Assembly (NCBI GenBank): GCA_020736575.1
Contig: JAGPYM010000025.1
Coordinates: forward strand, 496,001 to 560,000
Direction: 5' to 3'
DNA: 64,000 bases
Source: Thelonectria olida
Lineage: Eukaryota > Ascomycota > Sordariomycetes > Hypocreales > Nectriaceae
Shown here piece by piece: positions 11,261 to 23,949 of this stretch. Within the stretch, counting starts at the first letter, position 1. Every line of letters starts with the position of its first letter. The translations under genes and the position numbers were made by a program. The notes under the pieces are model-generated. The model ran no database searches and was not told the origin of the DNA. It was given only the letters and a program-made list of their open reading frames with translations.

Positions 11261-13198
11261 ATGGAAGAGGAAGAATCGCCGGAACCGGGCTTTGAGAGGG
11301 ACGCCATCTGCATACTTCGTCGCTGCGGGCTCTGTCGTTTCGTTTTGACTGAAGGCGACAGCATCAACGTGAGTAAGTAATTGCGCGACAACTCCATTTC
11401 CCCCCTCAAGTCTGACATGCGCAGTCAGTCCAAATGGCTCCATGACTCCTAACCTCAGGTATCCTGGACGGTTAAACACAATGAAAGCCCAGGGAGATGG
11501 CGTTGGCGAGGAGGTATTTCTAGCTTGTAATGCCACTTGCTTGGACGAATGCCTTCATGAAACCTCAACGATTGCATGTCACTCCAACTGTATAAAGCTC
11601 AAACCCACTGGCGATGCGCTGTTTGGATTAATACGAGCACTTGCCTCCCAATTCAACCCTCCTCGCGCCTACGACGAGGTGCGCAAGAAGTGGCTGTCGG
11701 ATAAGCTCGCTGCCAACCTGAAACTGCCCTTCTTTCTCCCTCCGGAACTGCGCATCCGGACGGCGCAAGGTTTAGTTCAGGAATATTCCACTGCGTTGAC
11801 GAGCAGCTTGCCTTTCACCGATGAACCACTGCCGTACAACGTTGGGGTTTATGAAGACATATGGGCTACGTATGTTGAGATTGATGGCATCAAATATGTC
11901 AGCGCCTTGACAAGTCAGCGGCATTCTGCACTCTCAGCAAACGCTCAGCTGCTACCGTCCTCAACCGAACCCGTCCAGCGCATTCACATTTGCGAAGACC
12001 ACCTCGGCATACGGAAACTCGTCTTCAGTGCAACTGACGAGTATCCGGTCGCAGACCCTATACCAGGTGTCTGGTGGAAAACGATGCCGGTCCCGACCAG
12101 GCGGTCAGGCTTGGTCACGAGGCTTCGCCTAGATACTGACGTGAGTTTATCATGTTACGATGCACAAAAGATATACTGACCACGAGACAGGGGATGAAAG
12201 GGTGCACTGTGACTTTCATTCAGGGCAACCACCGCCAGTCGAGCGCAAGACCGACGTCATGGCCGGTCCCAAAGATGCCCCAGAACCTGCGATGGCATCA
12301 GCCTTATGAAGACCATCAATTGAATCCACCAGCCAAAATGACTAGCTTTCGATTCAGTCAGAATAACATGACGGGGTTCTCAGCTTGCGGCTTTCCTCAG
12401 ACTATGGGTATTTACGCCCACACGCCCGACAATGACGTCGAGTTCTATGAGGCCAGGCCAAGTTTCTCCGTGTGGCTCTACACGCCACTGGATGCCGACG
12501 AGTTCATATCAGAGATTTGGGCGAGAAGAAACTCAAATAGCACGCTGCTTTCTAATCTGGCAGTCAAGACCAACAAGGGGCGCGTTTGTTACATGGGACA
12601 TCATGTGCCTTATCTGTTCGTTGAGGGCGTCTCGATATGGCAGCTTATGGACACGTCCGACGGGGGCCACGGACAGTTTTACTTTGACGGACCATCGAGC
12701 GGATTCAGGCGTATCGCCTTTGGTGGTGATCCGCCTCTTCAACCTGGAGTCGGCCCTAGTATCCCACAGCCAATCTCTGAACCACCGCCAGGAGATCGCC
12801 TGCTGGACTTCTACTCATCGGCGCCACTTAAGGACGTGACTGAACTGATGCCATGCCGCATGGAGGTACGTGGTGCCATGCACATAACGGGGATACTACT
12901 TCGTTACTCCAACGGTCACTTGGAGCGCCTTGGCCACGTTCGACCGCCTTGCCTCGAGCAGCCATTAGTCGTGGGGGACCACTCGGGCTTTTCTCTCGGG
13001 TTCTCGCACCCAAAGTTGAAGCAACCTTTTGTCGCAGCCATTGCACTCGGTGGCCCGTTGGAAAATGGCGCTGATGAATGGCTCGACTTGTCTTGGGATG
13101 GAACGCTAGAATGGTGGTTTACGGCCTTCCAGTGCGACATTCAATACAAGGGTAAGCGATTCCCAGCGCCGCTGCCTGGTAATGATGTGATAACTTAG
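11261..13198 (+). CDS. Conserved fungal protein of unknown function with Cys-rich N-terminus
   Basis: Exons 11261-11372, 11425-12140 and 12191-13198 join to 611 residues (introns GTAAGT..CAG and GTGAGT..CAG). The start (MEEEESPEPG) leads into CILRRCGLC, and CNATCLDEC and CHSNC follow, a spaced Cys/His set resembling a degenerate zinc-binding module. The remainder is soluble, with no membrane segment and no catalytic motif I recognise. A possible last intron (GTAAGC..TTAG, about 13152-13197) would change only the final residues to a short tail ending KYAI, so the C-terminus is uncertain. Without the first two introns the long frames at 11442 and 12152 look like separate genes, which they are not. 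Confidence 0.7.
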
Positions 13199-13888
13199 GT
13201 ATGCATAAGTGTTGTTTGAAGTACGCCATATAGTTGAATATAGTCGAGTTATAGTCTTCTGGACTCTCCGAACTATTCATGACAAATAGTGTTGATCATC
13301 GAGCTCCCCTTACTTCTTGATGGTTTCTACTTCCATACCGGCAAGACCTGCAACCCAAGACAAAACGCTAAGCAGACCATCATTGCCCAGTCAGTCTGCT
13401 GAATAATGCCTGTCAAACACAAAGGCGCAACCTTTCCGCCACAACAGCCACTCCAGTCGCCAACTGTCGTGTATTGCCCAGAAGAGGAAGACGGAGGCGC
13501 GCCGAGAATCCCTATCAGCCCCAGATATGCAGGCCTCCTCCAATGATCTCTAATTGCGCCTTTAGCTGATCTCAGTGGATGATAACCATGCCTAAAACCG
13601 CTTGGCTTATCTCGACATGTTTCCCCCTCACTACCCCGCTCACGATGTTTGGTTGCAAGCCGCGATAGTGGAGCGTCTTGGCTGCCAAATGGCCCATCGA
13701 GTTTCCCTTATAAGCTTCCTTGAGCCTTGATAGTTTAGTTATGCCCGAAGACTTGCACCTGCCAGCTTTGAGGATAAAGACCGAGTGTTTCACGTCCAGC
13801 GCACCTTATCATCATTGCTAGTCGGTCGTCACCGAGCTCGCTCAGCCTTGACACATACACGCCGTTGTCCAGGTTGAAACAATCCAAA
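13199..13888. other. Intergenic region with an ATG-less open frame on the minus strand
   Basis: Between the hypothetical gene and the amine oxidase gene there is no ATG-initiated coding frame with family support. A minus-strand frame is free of stops from about 13722 to a TAG at 13327-13329 (about 130 codons) but has no usable start codon. I do not call it a gene. Confidence 0.35.
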
Positions 13889-16165
13889 ATGGCTCCTCAT
13901 CCTTTCGCCGATCTCACGTCCAAGGAGATCACCAGATCAAGAGATTTGGTCCAGGCCCTGCACCCTCGAGTATTATTGTCATTCAAGGCCATTACACTCG
14001 AAGAGCCCGACAAAGATCGAATGGTCGCGTTCCTCAAGGCAGAGCACACCTCGGGCGTAAACGCAGTCACTTCTCCGCCAAGAATTGCCTATTGCGCTTA
14101 CTATCTCCGAGGAACAGTCAGTACCTGGTGCCCAATGAGATGTTACTTGCTCCTAACATGGGCCGATAGGACAACTTTCACACAGCATGGGTTGACCTCA
14201 CATCAGACACCATCGTCCGCAAGGAGCAAATGGGCCCCGGCATCAACGGCAACGCTGACTTTGCCGAAGTTGGCGAGGTCGAGGAACTTGTAATGCAAGA
14301 CAGCAGCGTTCAGGCCGAGATCGCCAAGCTCAACCTCCCTGACCATCTCGAAGTCATCCCCGAGCCCTGGATCTTCGGTTCCGATGGCGTTGACAGACCC
14401 CGGCTTTTCCAAGTGTACATGTTTCTGCGAGAAAGAGGGAAGCCTGACTACAACCATTATGCCCATCCGCTTTCATTCTCCCCGATCTTCGATACAAACA
14501 GGAAAGTCGTCACTGCGATTGAGAAACTTGCTACTGGAGCTGATCACACAGTGCTTGAGACTCAACCATACAAGCCGACAGTACCAAACGATTACGTCCC
14601 AGAGTCGATGGAGTTGAGGACCGATCTGAAGGACTTAAATGTCTTCCAACCTGACGGAGCGTCATTCAGCGTCTCTGAAGACCGCGTGTTGACTTGGCAG
14701 AAATGGGAAATGCGCATCGGCTTCAACTACAGAGAAGGACTAATCCTACGCGACGTTCGCTACGATGGCCGTCCACTCTTCTACCGTGTCAGTCTAAGCG
14801 AAATGGCCGTGCCATATGGCGATCCACGATCACCGTACCATCGCAAGATGGCCTTTGACCTTGGTGATGTCGGCGCTGGCATGGTCGCGAACAACTTGGC
14901 TCTGGGCTGTGACTGTCTTGGTGCAATCAAGTATCTTGACGGCTTGGTATGTGATCGGGATGGGAGTCCAGTAACGATGCCGAATGCGGTTTGTATTCAC
15001 GAACAAGACGGAGGCATCGGATGGAAGCACACAAACTATCGAACCCAACGTAAGTTTCTATGTCTTCTCGTTAGGCTAGTTGAGATATTAACAGAAAGAC
15101 AGGGGCATGTGTGACAAGAAACAGACAGCTGGTTCTGCAGCAAATCCTCACAGTCTCGAATTACGAGTAAGGGCTCACGCTCGCATCAGCAAAATGGCCT
15201 CAACTAACACGACAATACCAGGTACATCCTCGCTTTCGTCTTCAACCAAGCCGCAGAGCTCGAGTACGAAGTTCGAGCTACTGGGATCCTATCGACATCA
15301 GCAATTGACGAAGGCACCGAGGTCGATTTTGGAACCGTGGTGCATCCGGGAGTTCTAGCCGCGCACCACCAACACATCCTGTCCCTCCGTGTCGACCCTG
15401 CGCTGGGTTCTTACGAAGACGGCAACCGACTGGTCTACCAAGAAGCCCACCCAATGCCATTGGACCAGTTCAATCCCTTCGGCAACGGCTATCGCACAGT
15501 CGTCACGCCTGTGGAGAAGGCTGCTGGGCTGGACCTCGACTCGTCCAAAGCGAGGGTGTTTATGATTCAAAACGACAAAATCAGAAACTCGGTAAACAAC
15601 CTACCTGTCGCGTACAAGGTCCAAGTTCCGCCGATGCAGCCTTTGATCGCACACCCGAACAGCGCCCACTTCGCACGCGCCGAGTTTGCCGACCACAATA
15701 TTTACGTCACCAAGTATCGCGGAAACGAGCTGTTCTGCGGAGGGCAGTTTACCAACCAGAGTGAGTCTCAAGCCCGTGAGCGTATTTGCCGTTAGAGAGC
15801 ACAGCTGATACATGAGTACGCAGGCAAGGGTGGAGAGGGCATCAAGAAATGGGTGTCACGAGGCGAAAGTGTCTTGGACGAGGACATTGTGGTCTGGGTC
15901 CAATTTGGACTTAACCACGTCCCCCGAATCGAGGATTTCCCCGTCATGTAAGATGTTTCCATTGCGAAGTACTGGTGATAGACTGCTAATGCTCCCATGT
16001 AGGCCCGTTGAGATCATCAAAGTGCACCTGAAGCCTGTCAACTTCTTCACAAAGAACCCTGCGCTAGACGTTCCTCCTTCCACCCAAGAACGAAACAAGT
16101 CCGTGCTTGTTAAGGATGCCATCAAGGAGGACTGCTGTTCCAAGGCGCCTACGTATAAGTTGTGA
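13889..16165 (+). CDS. Copper amine oxidase (primary-amine oxidase)
   Basis: Six exons (13889-14116, 14170-15049, 15103-15166, 15222-15760, 15824-15947, 16003-16165) give 665 residues, the usual size for the family. The topaquinone site TVSNYEY is present, with the modified Tyr at about residue 390 straddling the exon 3/4 junction region. Copper ligands are HQH at about 440-442 and the His of LNHVPR at about 602; the catalytic Asp sits in AFDLGDVGAG. It would oxidise a primary amine to aldehyde, ammonia and H2O2, letting the fungus use amines as nitrogen source. No signal peptide is seen and the C-terminus (APTYKL) is not a clear peroxisomal SKL-type signal. ATG 13889 (MAPHPFADL) is preferred to 13865. 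Confidence 0.93.
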
Positions 16166-16281
16166 AAAGAGTCGTGTATAGAATTGTGTATCCTGCGTGA
16201 AGCCTCAGTAGACAATGTACACCACACTCGATTGCAACACTCTCCAACGTCTGCCCTCGCTCGGCCTCGAAGTGCCCACGC

Positions 16282-17381
16282 CTAAGAAAGGGCGTTGACG
16301 ATAGCGGTGTACGCAGCCTTCGGTTGGTAGTTGTTGTCGAAGAGAAGGGGGTTCTTTCCAGTCCTCCAGGAGTCCTACAAACAGATTAGCTACTGGGCTT
16401 CTCGCCAAGAGATCCCCTGTGCAAAGAAACTTACCGCATCACGAACACCCCAGACAGTGATACCCACACACTTCGCTACATTGAGACAGGCCTTGGTAAC
16501 TGCAACATAGTCGGCGGAAGGGGCATCTGCGATATCAAGCTCGGTGATAGCGACCTCGGAAACCCCAGAGTTTGCGAGGGCTGTCAGGGCCCCCTGAGTG
16601 CCACTGGAGCCGCCAGCGGAGAGGTGACTTTGCGAGCCGATGCCGTCGATGGGAACTCCAGCAGCGATCCATTTCTTGACCTTAGGTACTATGCCATTCG
16701 AGACCTTACCATAGCTCGCGCTGTCCAAGTTATAATCGTTGATGTACAATTTGGCGTTGGGGTCAGCAGCACGCGCAGCCTTGAAGGCAATGGAGACAAA
16801 CTCCTCGCCCAGGACTCGCGAAAAGACAGAGTCGCGAAGGGATCCGTCTTCAGCGAAAATCTCGTTCACCACGTCCTTGAAAGGAAGTTAGTCTCGTCGT
16901 ATTTTAAAAGAGATATGCATATTCTTACCCAAGCGTAAATCTTGCCCTTGAAGTGCGTAACGACTTTTGTGACATGGTTCTGAATGACGGACCGGAGCTC
17001 GGCAGCATTAGTAATAGCCGAGACCCAGCTAGGAAGCTGGGAGTGCCAAAGAAGTGTATGCCCTCGCATGAGCAAGCCATTGCTCTGGGCAAAGTTGACA
17101 ACGGTGTCGGCGTTGGTGAAGGTGAAGGTGTTTCGAGTGCCTTCGGTGGCATCCCATTTCATGCTGTTCTCAGGGGTAAGCTGTCCGAAATAGCTCTTGA
17201 TAACATTTGCGTTTTGCGTATTGCTGAGGAGGGACGGGTCCGAAATAGTGCCATAGTATTTCTTCCCCTTGGCGACGAAGAGTTTGTTGATGCTGGCTAC
17301 GGCGCGCTCTTCAACGGCACGCTCTTCAATCACGGGCGCCGCAGCGACCAGCGTGGCGGCGAGGAAGAGGGAAAATTTCAT
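16282..17381 (-). CDS. GH10 endo-1,4-beta-xylanase, secreted
   Basis: Exons 16929-17381, 16435-16875 and 16282-16374 join (introns GTAAGA..AAG and GTAAGT..TAG, phase 0) to 328 residues. An N-terminal signal peptide ([17 protein letters not shown]) precedes a short basic/acidic propeptide-like stretch ([10 protein letters not shown]). GH10 marks are clear: [21 protein letters not shown], acid/base Glu in DVVNEIF (about E156) and nucleophile in AITELDIA (about E263), then ITVWGVRD and DSWR. It is a single catalytic module with no carbohydrate-binding domain, cleaving xylan backbones outside the cell. The gene ends tail to tail with the amine oxidase, about 115 bp apart. Confidence 0.95.
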
Positions 17382-18700
17382 GATGGGCGAGTAAGAATGT
17401 ACAGATGAAGGTGAAATATGGACAAATAGCGAATGAATGAAGAAAGTAAAGGGATGCTACACTGAAGCAAAATGAGAATCCGAGGGTATTTCTAGACGTC
17501 GTAAATGTCCGACATAGTAGCCGTCACCCCATATCCTTTCTCCGAAATGAGCAGATATTCCCCCCTAAAACAGTCCCTAATTCATCCCCCAGGCGTCTAT
17601 TGGAGGGAAAATGTCCTTTACACGGTTACAGTAACGCTTCGGAGAGTGGCGCCGCATTCCCAAGAGTTGTTAGTATGCGGGACGGAGCGACGGACAAGGA
17701 TGTTGTTTCACACTTTCGCAAGTTGAAACAGAGCGGCCCGTACATCTGAGCGTCAATAAAGTGTTCGCGTTTCCGATAAGCAAGACCATTGGAGCGAAAA
17801 TCTCTTCTTCTGTCCTCAAAATGTGTCTTCGTTCCATTCCGGTGCCGTGGCGAGTTCGGCCACTTCGGCACGCTCCGTTGCCGACCGATCCAGCAGACCG
17901 TCGGAGCGATTGCGTCCGCAGAGCCGGGATGGAAGGCGAGTGAAGGTGCTCCGGTACCAGATGGGAACGTGGCCAGCGCCAACATCAAGTCCGTGAGCGA
18001 ATTTGGAGAAACTATACAACAAAGATCAACTAGGGAAGTCTAGCATGAGTTTCCAAGCGTCATGACGGGGACCCGAGTAACGAACTTTGTCATTCTGGAG
18101 GCAACGATGGCGAGATTGGCTGAGTGGTTGATTGCACCAAACTTCAATGTGTAAATAAGATTCCGAGGATGCTGTGACTGTGCCGCACGTTTCGGTAGTA
18201 AATGCGATTGGCAGATAGCAAAAGCACAATGAATCCACTCTTAGAAGACCGTTATGGCATTACGGGACAATCCAATTTTTATCGAATGACACGGAGATTC
18301 TATCCTTGACAAGCGAGGCGAGCAGGGGAATGGCGGTGCTTGGGATCATGGAGCAGCTGAACTTCTTACAAGTTCCCAGCATCAACCTGCACCATTATTG
18401 GTCCAGAACCAAAGGACAAATATCCGTCTATCTAAAAAGAGGGAATTAAGGCTCTTAGCTACCCTGTAAGACTGGCTCGCGTAATTACAATTCATCCGTA
18501 TGTGTTCGAGTTAGAGTACCGAGTGGGTTGGCTGGTACGCCCAACCCAGCAAATAGATGTTAACCCTGGACAGTCGGAACGTGGAGATAAAATAATTTTG
18601 ATTTCCGCTTAAATTCAAGACTATAAAATATTTTTAATCCCCCCGAGACGAACCGTAAACCTATCCTTTGCATACATTGACTACCTAGGAAAATATCAGA
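17382..18700. other. Long intergenic region (1.3 kb), nothing recognised
   Basis: This is mainly the xylanase promoter side plus the 3' flank of the receptor-like gene. Frames at 17626-17988 and 18026-18238 show no family features. The sequence becomes AT-rich at about 18585-18660. A tRNA-like D-arm string near 18110 has no matching T-arm. Confidence 0.4.
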
Positions 18701-20228
18701 TCAAGGTCCGAACTGCGGGCGTGGCGGGCTCCTTGATGCCGAAGCTTGGAATCCCCAATCGTTGGCTGACGGGTCCCTTGCAGTGGTATTCTGAGGGCCT
18801 ATGTCAGACACCGCGTCCGACTGGACACTGATCTCTTGCGCGACGACAATACCCCCGTTGCCATCTTTGTTCGTCGACTTCCCATCGCTATCTTCAGGCA
18901 GGATGTGCTCGTCGCTGCCCCATGCTGTAGTCTGCGGTATGGAGAGTGGATGGCTGTGTTGTGTGCCTCTCTTGCGGCTGGTACCGAAGCGACTCCCGCC
19001 CGGTTCGGTGCTTCGAAGTTGGTGACTCTCGGCGGCCGACCTCGTCTGCCGACTAAACAGAACGCTCAGTCCAATTATGCTGGCGCCCTTTCGTATTAGA
19101 GGCTGGATAATCGGAAGATTCGTGACGACAATAGCCACAAAGGTTTCACGACAAGCCCAGGCGCTTCCAGAAACAGCACCATCAGGGCCCGCCTAAATGA
19201 GGGATGACTGATTAGCACATGATGAAGCCGCGGGCCAAGGGATTGGCGGCATGCACGGTACTGTATTGCACTTACAGTGAGGATCACCACAGCTCGGATC
19301 GTACCGGCCATCATGATAAACAGGGCACCGCTGAATAGGAGCATAAGAGTGAGCCTGCGGCGTAAGCTAATGTTGACACCCCAGAGAAGCTAGTTGTGGG
19401 TAGACCCGTCAGTGATTGAAAACTTGTCGTGCGATCAGGCCTCGCAGACTTACAGGAAGGGGAATTGACAGCAGGTAGATATCTGTTATGACGTTGGGGA
19501 TAACCACCACCAACACATAGGCTGGCGAGTTTGTCGGCTTGCAGAGGGCGCCTGGGTCTGGGCTCACCTGCCAGAAGTGATGGAAAGGCTGGCAAGATAA
19601 GAGGATCGTGAAGAACACGACGCCGTATGTCAATCCAAGAATTCCGTATGCGATTTTTACGCGCATCGCGAGGTGGGCCAATCCGGATCTGTGTGAAGAT
19701 GTCCAAGTCAATAGATGTTCAGGCCTAGTCGACCTTTCAATTCGGGGCTTGACAAGACGTACGTTAGTCGACCGTAAAAGGCTGTGACACAGAATTTGAG
19801 AGACCAGAGGATACAGGCATAGAACGACCAGCCGATGACCTGGATCTTGGACCCCCATACACGGTTGTAGTGTTCCGTAGAGCTTGGGTCGAGCTGTGCG
19901 CGTTCTTCACCCGTCATGTAGCTGTTGGTCAACCCTTGGAACTTGGCGCCGACTAAGTACGCTGCCACTGTTTCTGCTGTGAAGATAATCTGAACCCGTT
20001 GGTTAGCTTGCTGCCCGCATATCTGGATCACTGGACTCCGCTGAGCCATGCAGATGAACCAACAAGTGGGCTCAACTCCGGGATCTTGGCACTTACCCCC
20101 GTAAATGGCATTAGATAATCGTCGAGTTGCCAGTTGGCCGGGCCAACTTGGCGCCATCGCACACCGACCCGAACACCAATGGTGATCAGGCCGATGGAGA
20201 GGAGGACGAATTGCTCTTCGATGCCCAT
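18701..20228 (-). CDS. PTH11-type seven-helix integral membrane protein (fungal rhodopsin-domain family)
   Basis: Five exons (20097-20228, 19763-19989, 19454-19688, 19276-19389, 18701-19192), all with GT..AG introns, give 399 residues. Helix-rich segments run from the N-terminus (EEQFVLLSIGLITIGVRV) to VVILT, with the family marks WQLDDYLMP, TAETVAAYLVGAKF, SKIQVIGWSFYACILWSLK and PNVITDIYLLSIPLP. The tail after GAVSGSAWACRETFVAIVVTN is hydrophilic, rich in Ser/Arg/Asp and presumably cytoplasmic. Members are putative G-protein-coupled or surface-sensing receptors, often expanded in plant- and insect-associated fungi. There is no CFEM domain. Exon joins are well supported; the ligand is unknown. 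Confidence 0.88.
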
Positions 20229-21543
20229 GTCCACATACGACCCGAGGGCTTGGACCGATAGACTCAAAGATTGGAAGGATGGCAAAGGAAGAGAAAGGAC
20301 CCTCAAAAAATAAACCAGCCGCACATGGGCTTTTGTCTCTGCGTGCGTTGTTATCAACAGCGAGGGGAGGTTCGCATGGACCTAAATGATTACACACTGG
20401 CTAGGCACTGGCGACTTCACCTATCCGGGTCTCCCCTGGCTCATGGGGCCTCAGAGGTCCAAGTTCCAACCGTCAATGTCCCATCCGGATTCGTCGATCC
20501 TCCCCGCTTGGGGTAAAACTGATCCCCCGGGCGGCTCTTGCGGCTCCGCAGTGCCCCTGCAGTTCATACCAAACTCGTGCTATTTGGCCACATATGCACC
20601 TCCTCTACGACTCTGCAGTTCGTGGGATCATGAACTTGTTCCTCTTTTTCTCTGTCTGTCAGGGATCGCCGTGTTGACAGGAGAATTGGGAAAGGAGGTA
20701 CGCTTGTAAGATCATGCATGCCCTGTCCGACGTATGTACCTTTGCTTTGCCATGGGCCTATAAGTTATAGGCCTAACATTAATGTGAGGCGTAAGCCCTA
20801 ACGTGGTAGTCAAGACCCCTACATATACACGTGCGCCGAAGCGGACCAAATCTAGATAAGGCAGAGAGGGAGACGATCATAGCGTCATGAGGTCGGCAAA
20901 TGTCAAGTGCATGCGGCGTAAAGGGGGTTCATCAAGTCTGTCGCCCGTTGGATCGACAACGGCTTCGTAGCAAATACCGGATTTGGACGGTGGCTTCGGG
21001 GAGATTGAGCGTTCGGAGACAGTAGAAACCGGGTGACGACACGGGAACGAGTAATACCCTTGCCAGCGGTGGAGTGTTTACTGCCGGATCCAGAACAGAA
21101 GAACCAACGTTGGCTTCTAGTTGGTATGATCTTCAATGGATGAACCCTGCAGAGCCTCTCGGAAGCCTACCGCCGATGCATGTGGCTCATGGGTGGACGC
21201 GCCAAGGGCTTCAAAACAGTGTCAATCAAGGGAGGGGAAGCTGATCCTGAGGCCCATCAAGTGAGTTGAGCTGAAGAATGTGACAGCCCGGCCCCTTTCC
21301 ATTCGTCTCACGCTATGACACGAGTCAGGTCGCACATCTGCTGCATTTGGAGTCACATGTCCGCTCTGTGAACATGGAGCTACGCGGTGCGGCTGCTGTC
21401 GATTCATATTAGCCCCATGTTGCATCTGCACGGTGATGGTCTTTAACTTGCTGCAACCCGTCGTATCCCAGTGACCCAGTCCCCTCGGGAAGCGCTCATC
21501 CTACATACGCACAGATTGATTTATCACTCGAGTAACAAACACA
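20229..21543. other. Divergent intergenic region (1.3 kb)
   Basis: This stretch carries the promoters of the receptor-like gene (leftward) and the GMC oxidoreductase (rightward). Short frames at 20271-20709 and 20903-21136 look like chance. No repeat was recognised. Confidence 0.4.
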
Positions 21544-23455
21544 ATGGCGTCGTCAACCTACGACTTTGTCATTGTTGGAGGTATGTAATCGTCCACCCTT
21601 GTGTGGGTTATCCAACCTTTGCCACGGTATCCCGGCCACTAACGTGTTTTAATCAAAGGTGGTCCTGCGGGCAGCGCCATTGCGGCCGGTCTTGCACGTT
21701 CGGCCAAAAGGCCCAGCGTTCTCCTTCTTGAGGCTGGCGGCCCTAACGAGGACCGGAATCTGAGGGTTGACGGCCAGCGATGGATTACTTTCATGAACAA
21801 GGATATGAATTGGGGCTATAAGACGTCGCCTCAAGAGCACTGCGATAACCGCGAGCTGGACTACTCGCGTGGTAAGGGCCTGGGAGGTTCTAGCGCAATC
21901 AACTTTGGCGTCTACACCGTCGGCGCTCGTGATGACTACGAGGAGTGGGCGCGTCTTGTCGGCGACGACGCGTTCCGCTGGGACAAGATCCAAGCTCGCT
22001 ACAAGAGTCTTGAGACGTTCCACGGCGACCTCCCCTCTGGTATCGACTCCAAATACGCCCACTCCAAGGCCGATGACCATGGAAGCTCTGGTAAGCTTCA
22101 CGTTGGCTACGCTGGCGAGTGGGAGAAGGACCTCCCACCCGTCCTGGACCTCTTTGAGGAGGCTGGCTTTCCTCTGAACCCTGATCATAATTCTGGGAAT
22201 CCTCTTGGCATGTCGGTTTTGATCAACTCAAGCAACAAGGGACTCCGATCGACAGCCAACGACCTGCTGTCACCCATGCCCGAGAATCTGACCATTCGGA
22301 CGTCATCCCCTGTTCAGAAGGTCATTCTGGATGGGAATAAGGCCATCGGTGTCGAATTCAACGGCAAGCAATGTGAGTCTCGTTTTATGTCCCTGTCTGA
22401 ATTTGGCCATATCTGGTAGTCAGCGTGACATCCAGATGGATTACAGGAGTGATGCGGGGAAATCACAACACATTTTAGCTGACATGTCATTTACGACAGA
22501 TCTGGCCTCAAAAGAGGTTGTTCTTTCTGCTGGCTCTCTGGATACACCCAAAATCCTGATGCATTCTGGCATCGGTCCCAAGGATCAACTGGAAAAGTTC
22601 GGTCTCCCTGTCGTAAAAGACGCGCCGGCTGTTGGACAGGGTCTCCGCGACCACATGTTCTGCCCCCTCGTTTATACTCGAAAGGATGGCGACACGGCGA
22701 GGGCGCCGTTCTACGGAGACCAAAAGGTCATGGACGAAGCTCTGGAGCAGTGGAAGAAGGATGGTACTGGCCCATGGACCAAGTTCGCTTGCGAGCTCGG
22801 GATTGGCTGGTTCAAGCTCGACAAGCTTGTGGCATCAGAGGAGTTCAAGGTGCTTCCGGCAGAGGACCAGAGCTACTTGATGAAGGAAACGGTGCCGCAC
22901 TACGAGCTTCTCACACACTTTCCCATCCACTGGTTCATCCCTGGCTTCCCTGCATCCAACCTCAACTACTCCTGCCTCCTCGTCTTCTACTACAACGCCC
23001 AGAGCCGTGGCGAGGTCACACTCCAGTCCGCCGACCCCAACGTTCCGCTCAAGTTCGACCCGAAGTTCCTTTCCAACCCGTTTGATCGCCGGGCCGCCAT
23101 CGAGTCGCTCCGCGACGCTTTCCGTATCGCCAAGTACGAAGGTTACTCCAAGAACAACGTGGCGATGCTCGCCGGTCCTCAGGGCGACTCGGACGAGGAC
23201 CTACTTGCTTACTGGCGACAAACCATCTCTTCGAGCTGGCACATGACTGGTACCACTAAGATGGGCAAAAAAGGAGACGTCGATGCTGTTGTAGATAGCG
23301 ACTTCCACTTGATTGGGTTTGATAATCTTCGTATTGCGGATATGGGTGTTGTGCCCGTTTTGGCAAGCTGCCACATCCAGTCGGTCGCATATGTGACGGG
23401 CTTGACGTGCGCGGAAAAGTTGATTACCGAGTATGGCCTTGAACAAAGCATCTAG
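21544..23455 (+). CDS. GMC-family FAD oxidoreductase
   Basis: Exons 21544-21580, 21659-22372 and 22500-23455 give 568 residues; the second intron is long (127 nt). The FAD-binding turn is formed across the first intron (IVGGGPAGSA). GMC signatures GKGLGGSSAINFGVY and LSAGSLDTPKIL follow, and the active-site pair lies in SSWHMTGT (about residue 497) and HIQSVAYVTG (about 541). Members oxidise alcohols, sugars or choline, usually making H2O2. No signal peptide is present, so an intracellular aryl-alcohol, alcohol or choline-type substrate is more likely than secreted glucose oxidase. Reading through the second intron would add a stop-free but unrelated stretch. Confidence 0.92.
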
Positions 23456-23949
23456 TTAGAGGAAAATGAGTTATACAGGTGACATAATTCTCAGTATATC
23501 CATCTCTTTTCTGTGAGAGGTAATCGTGACTGTTGACGTTGCTTTGTACTGCATAGGGGATTGCAGTGTCGGTTGAACTCTTCATTTTGCATACCATGAC
23601 TCCCTGACTGAGTCACTTGAGCAGTTCTGCCGTTAGGGTGATCAGGAACTAGCAAAGGATAACTGATTCTCTCTCCCGAGTGTCATCCCAGCCGATGCCA
23701 TTCTGAGCTTGCGTCGTCGACGCTTCGGTTTTACAGCCCCAAGAGCAGGACTCCGAAGAACTACCCGTGTAGCCCAACTATGTTTCACCTTCTATTATTA
23801 TTCTTAAAAAAGCCGATAATCTAGGCACACAATAGAGGTCGATACAGGCCAAACCCTAGCCTTGTATCTATCACAATAAGCTTCTCAATAGGGCTCACGG
23901 TTGGTCTCAAGGTGAAAGTCCCTGCCGAGTAAACCTTACTCAAGGAACC
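23456..23949. other. Convergent 3' intergenic region, nothing recognised
   Basis: This is the shared 3' flank of the GMC gene and the leftward hypothetical gene. No coding frame, repeat or clear terminator was recognised; fungal poly(A) signals are too loose to call. Confidence 0.35.

Noticed and set aside
18104..18190. tRNA-like string TTGGCTGAGTGGTTGATTGC
   Set aside because: It matches a D-arm/A-box, but no GGTTCRANYCC B-box, anticodon stem or acceptor pairing follows at the right distance.
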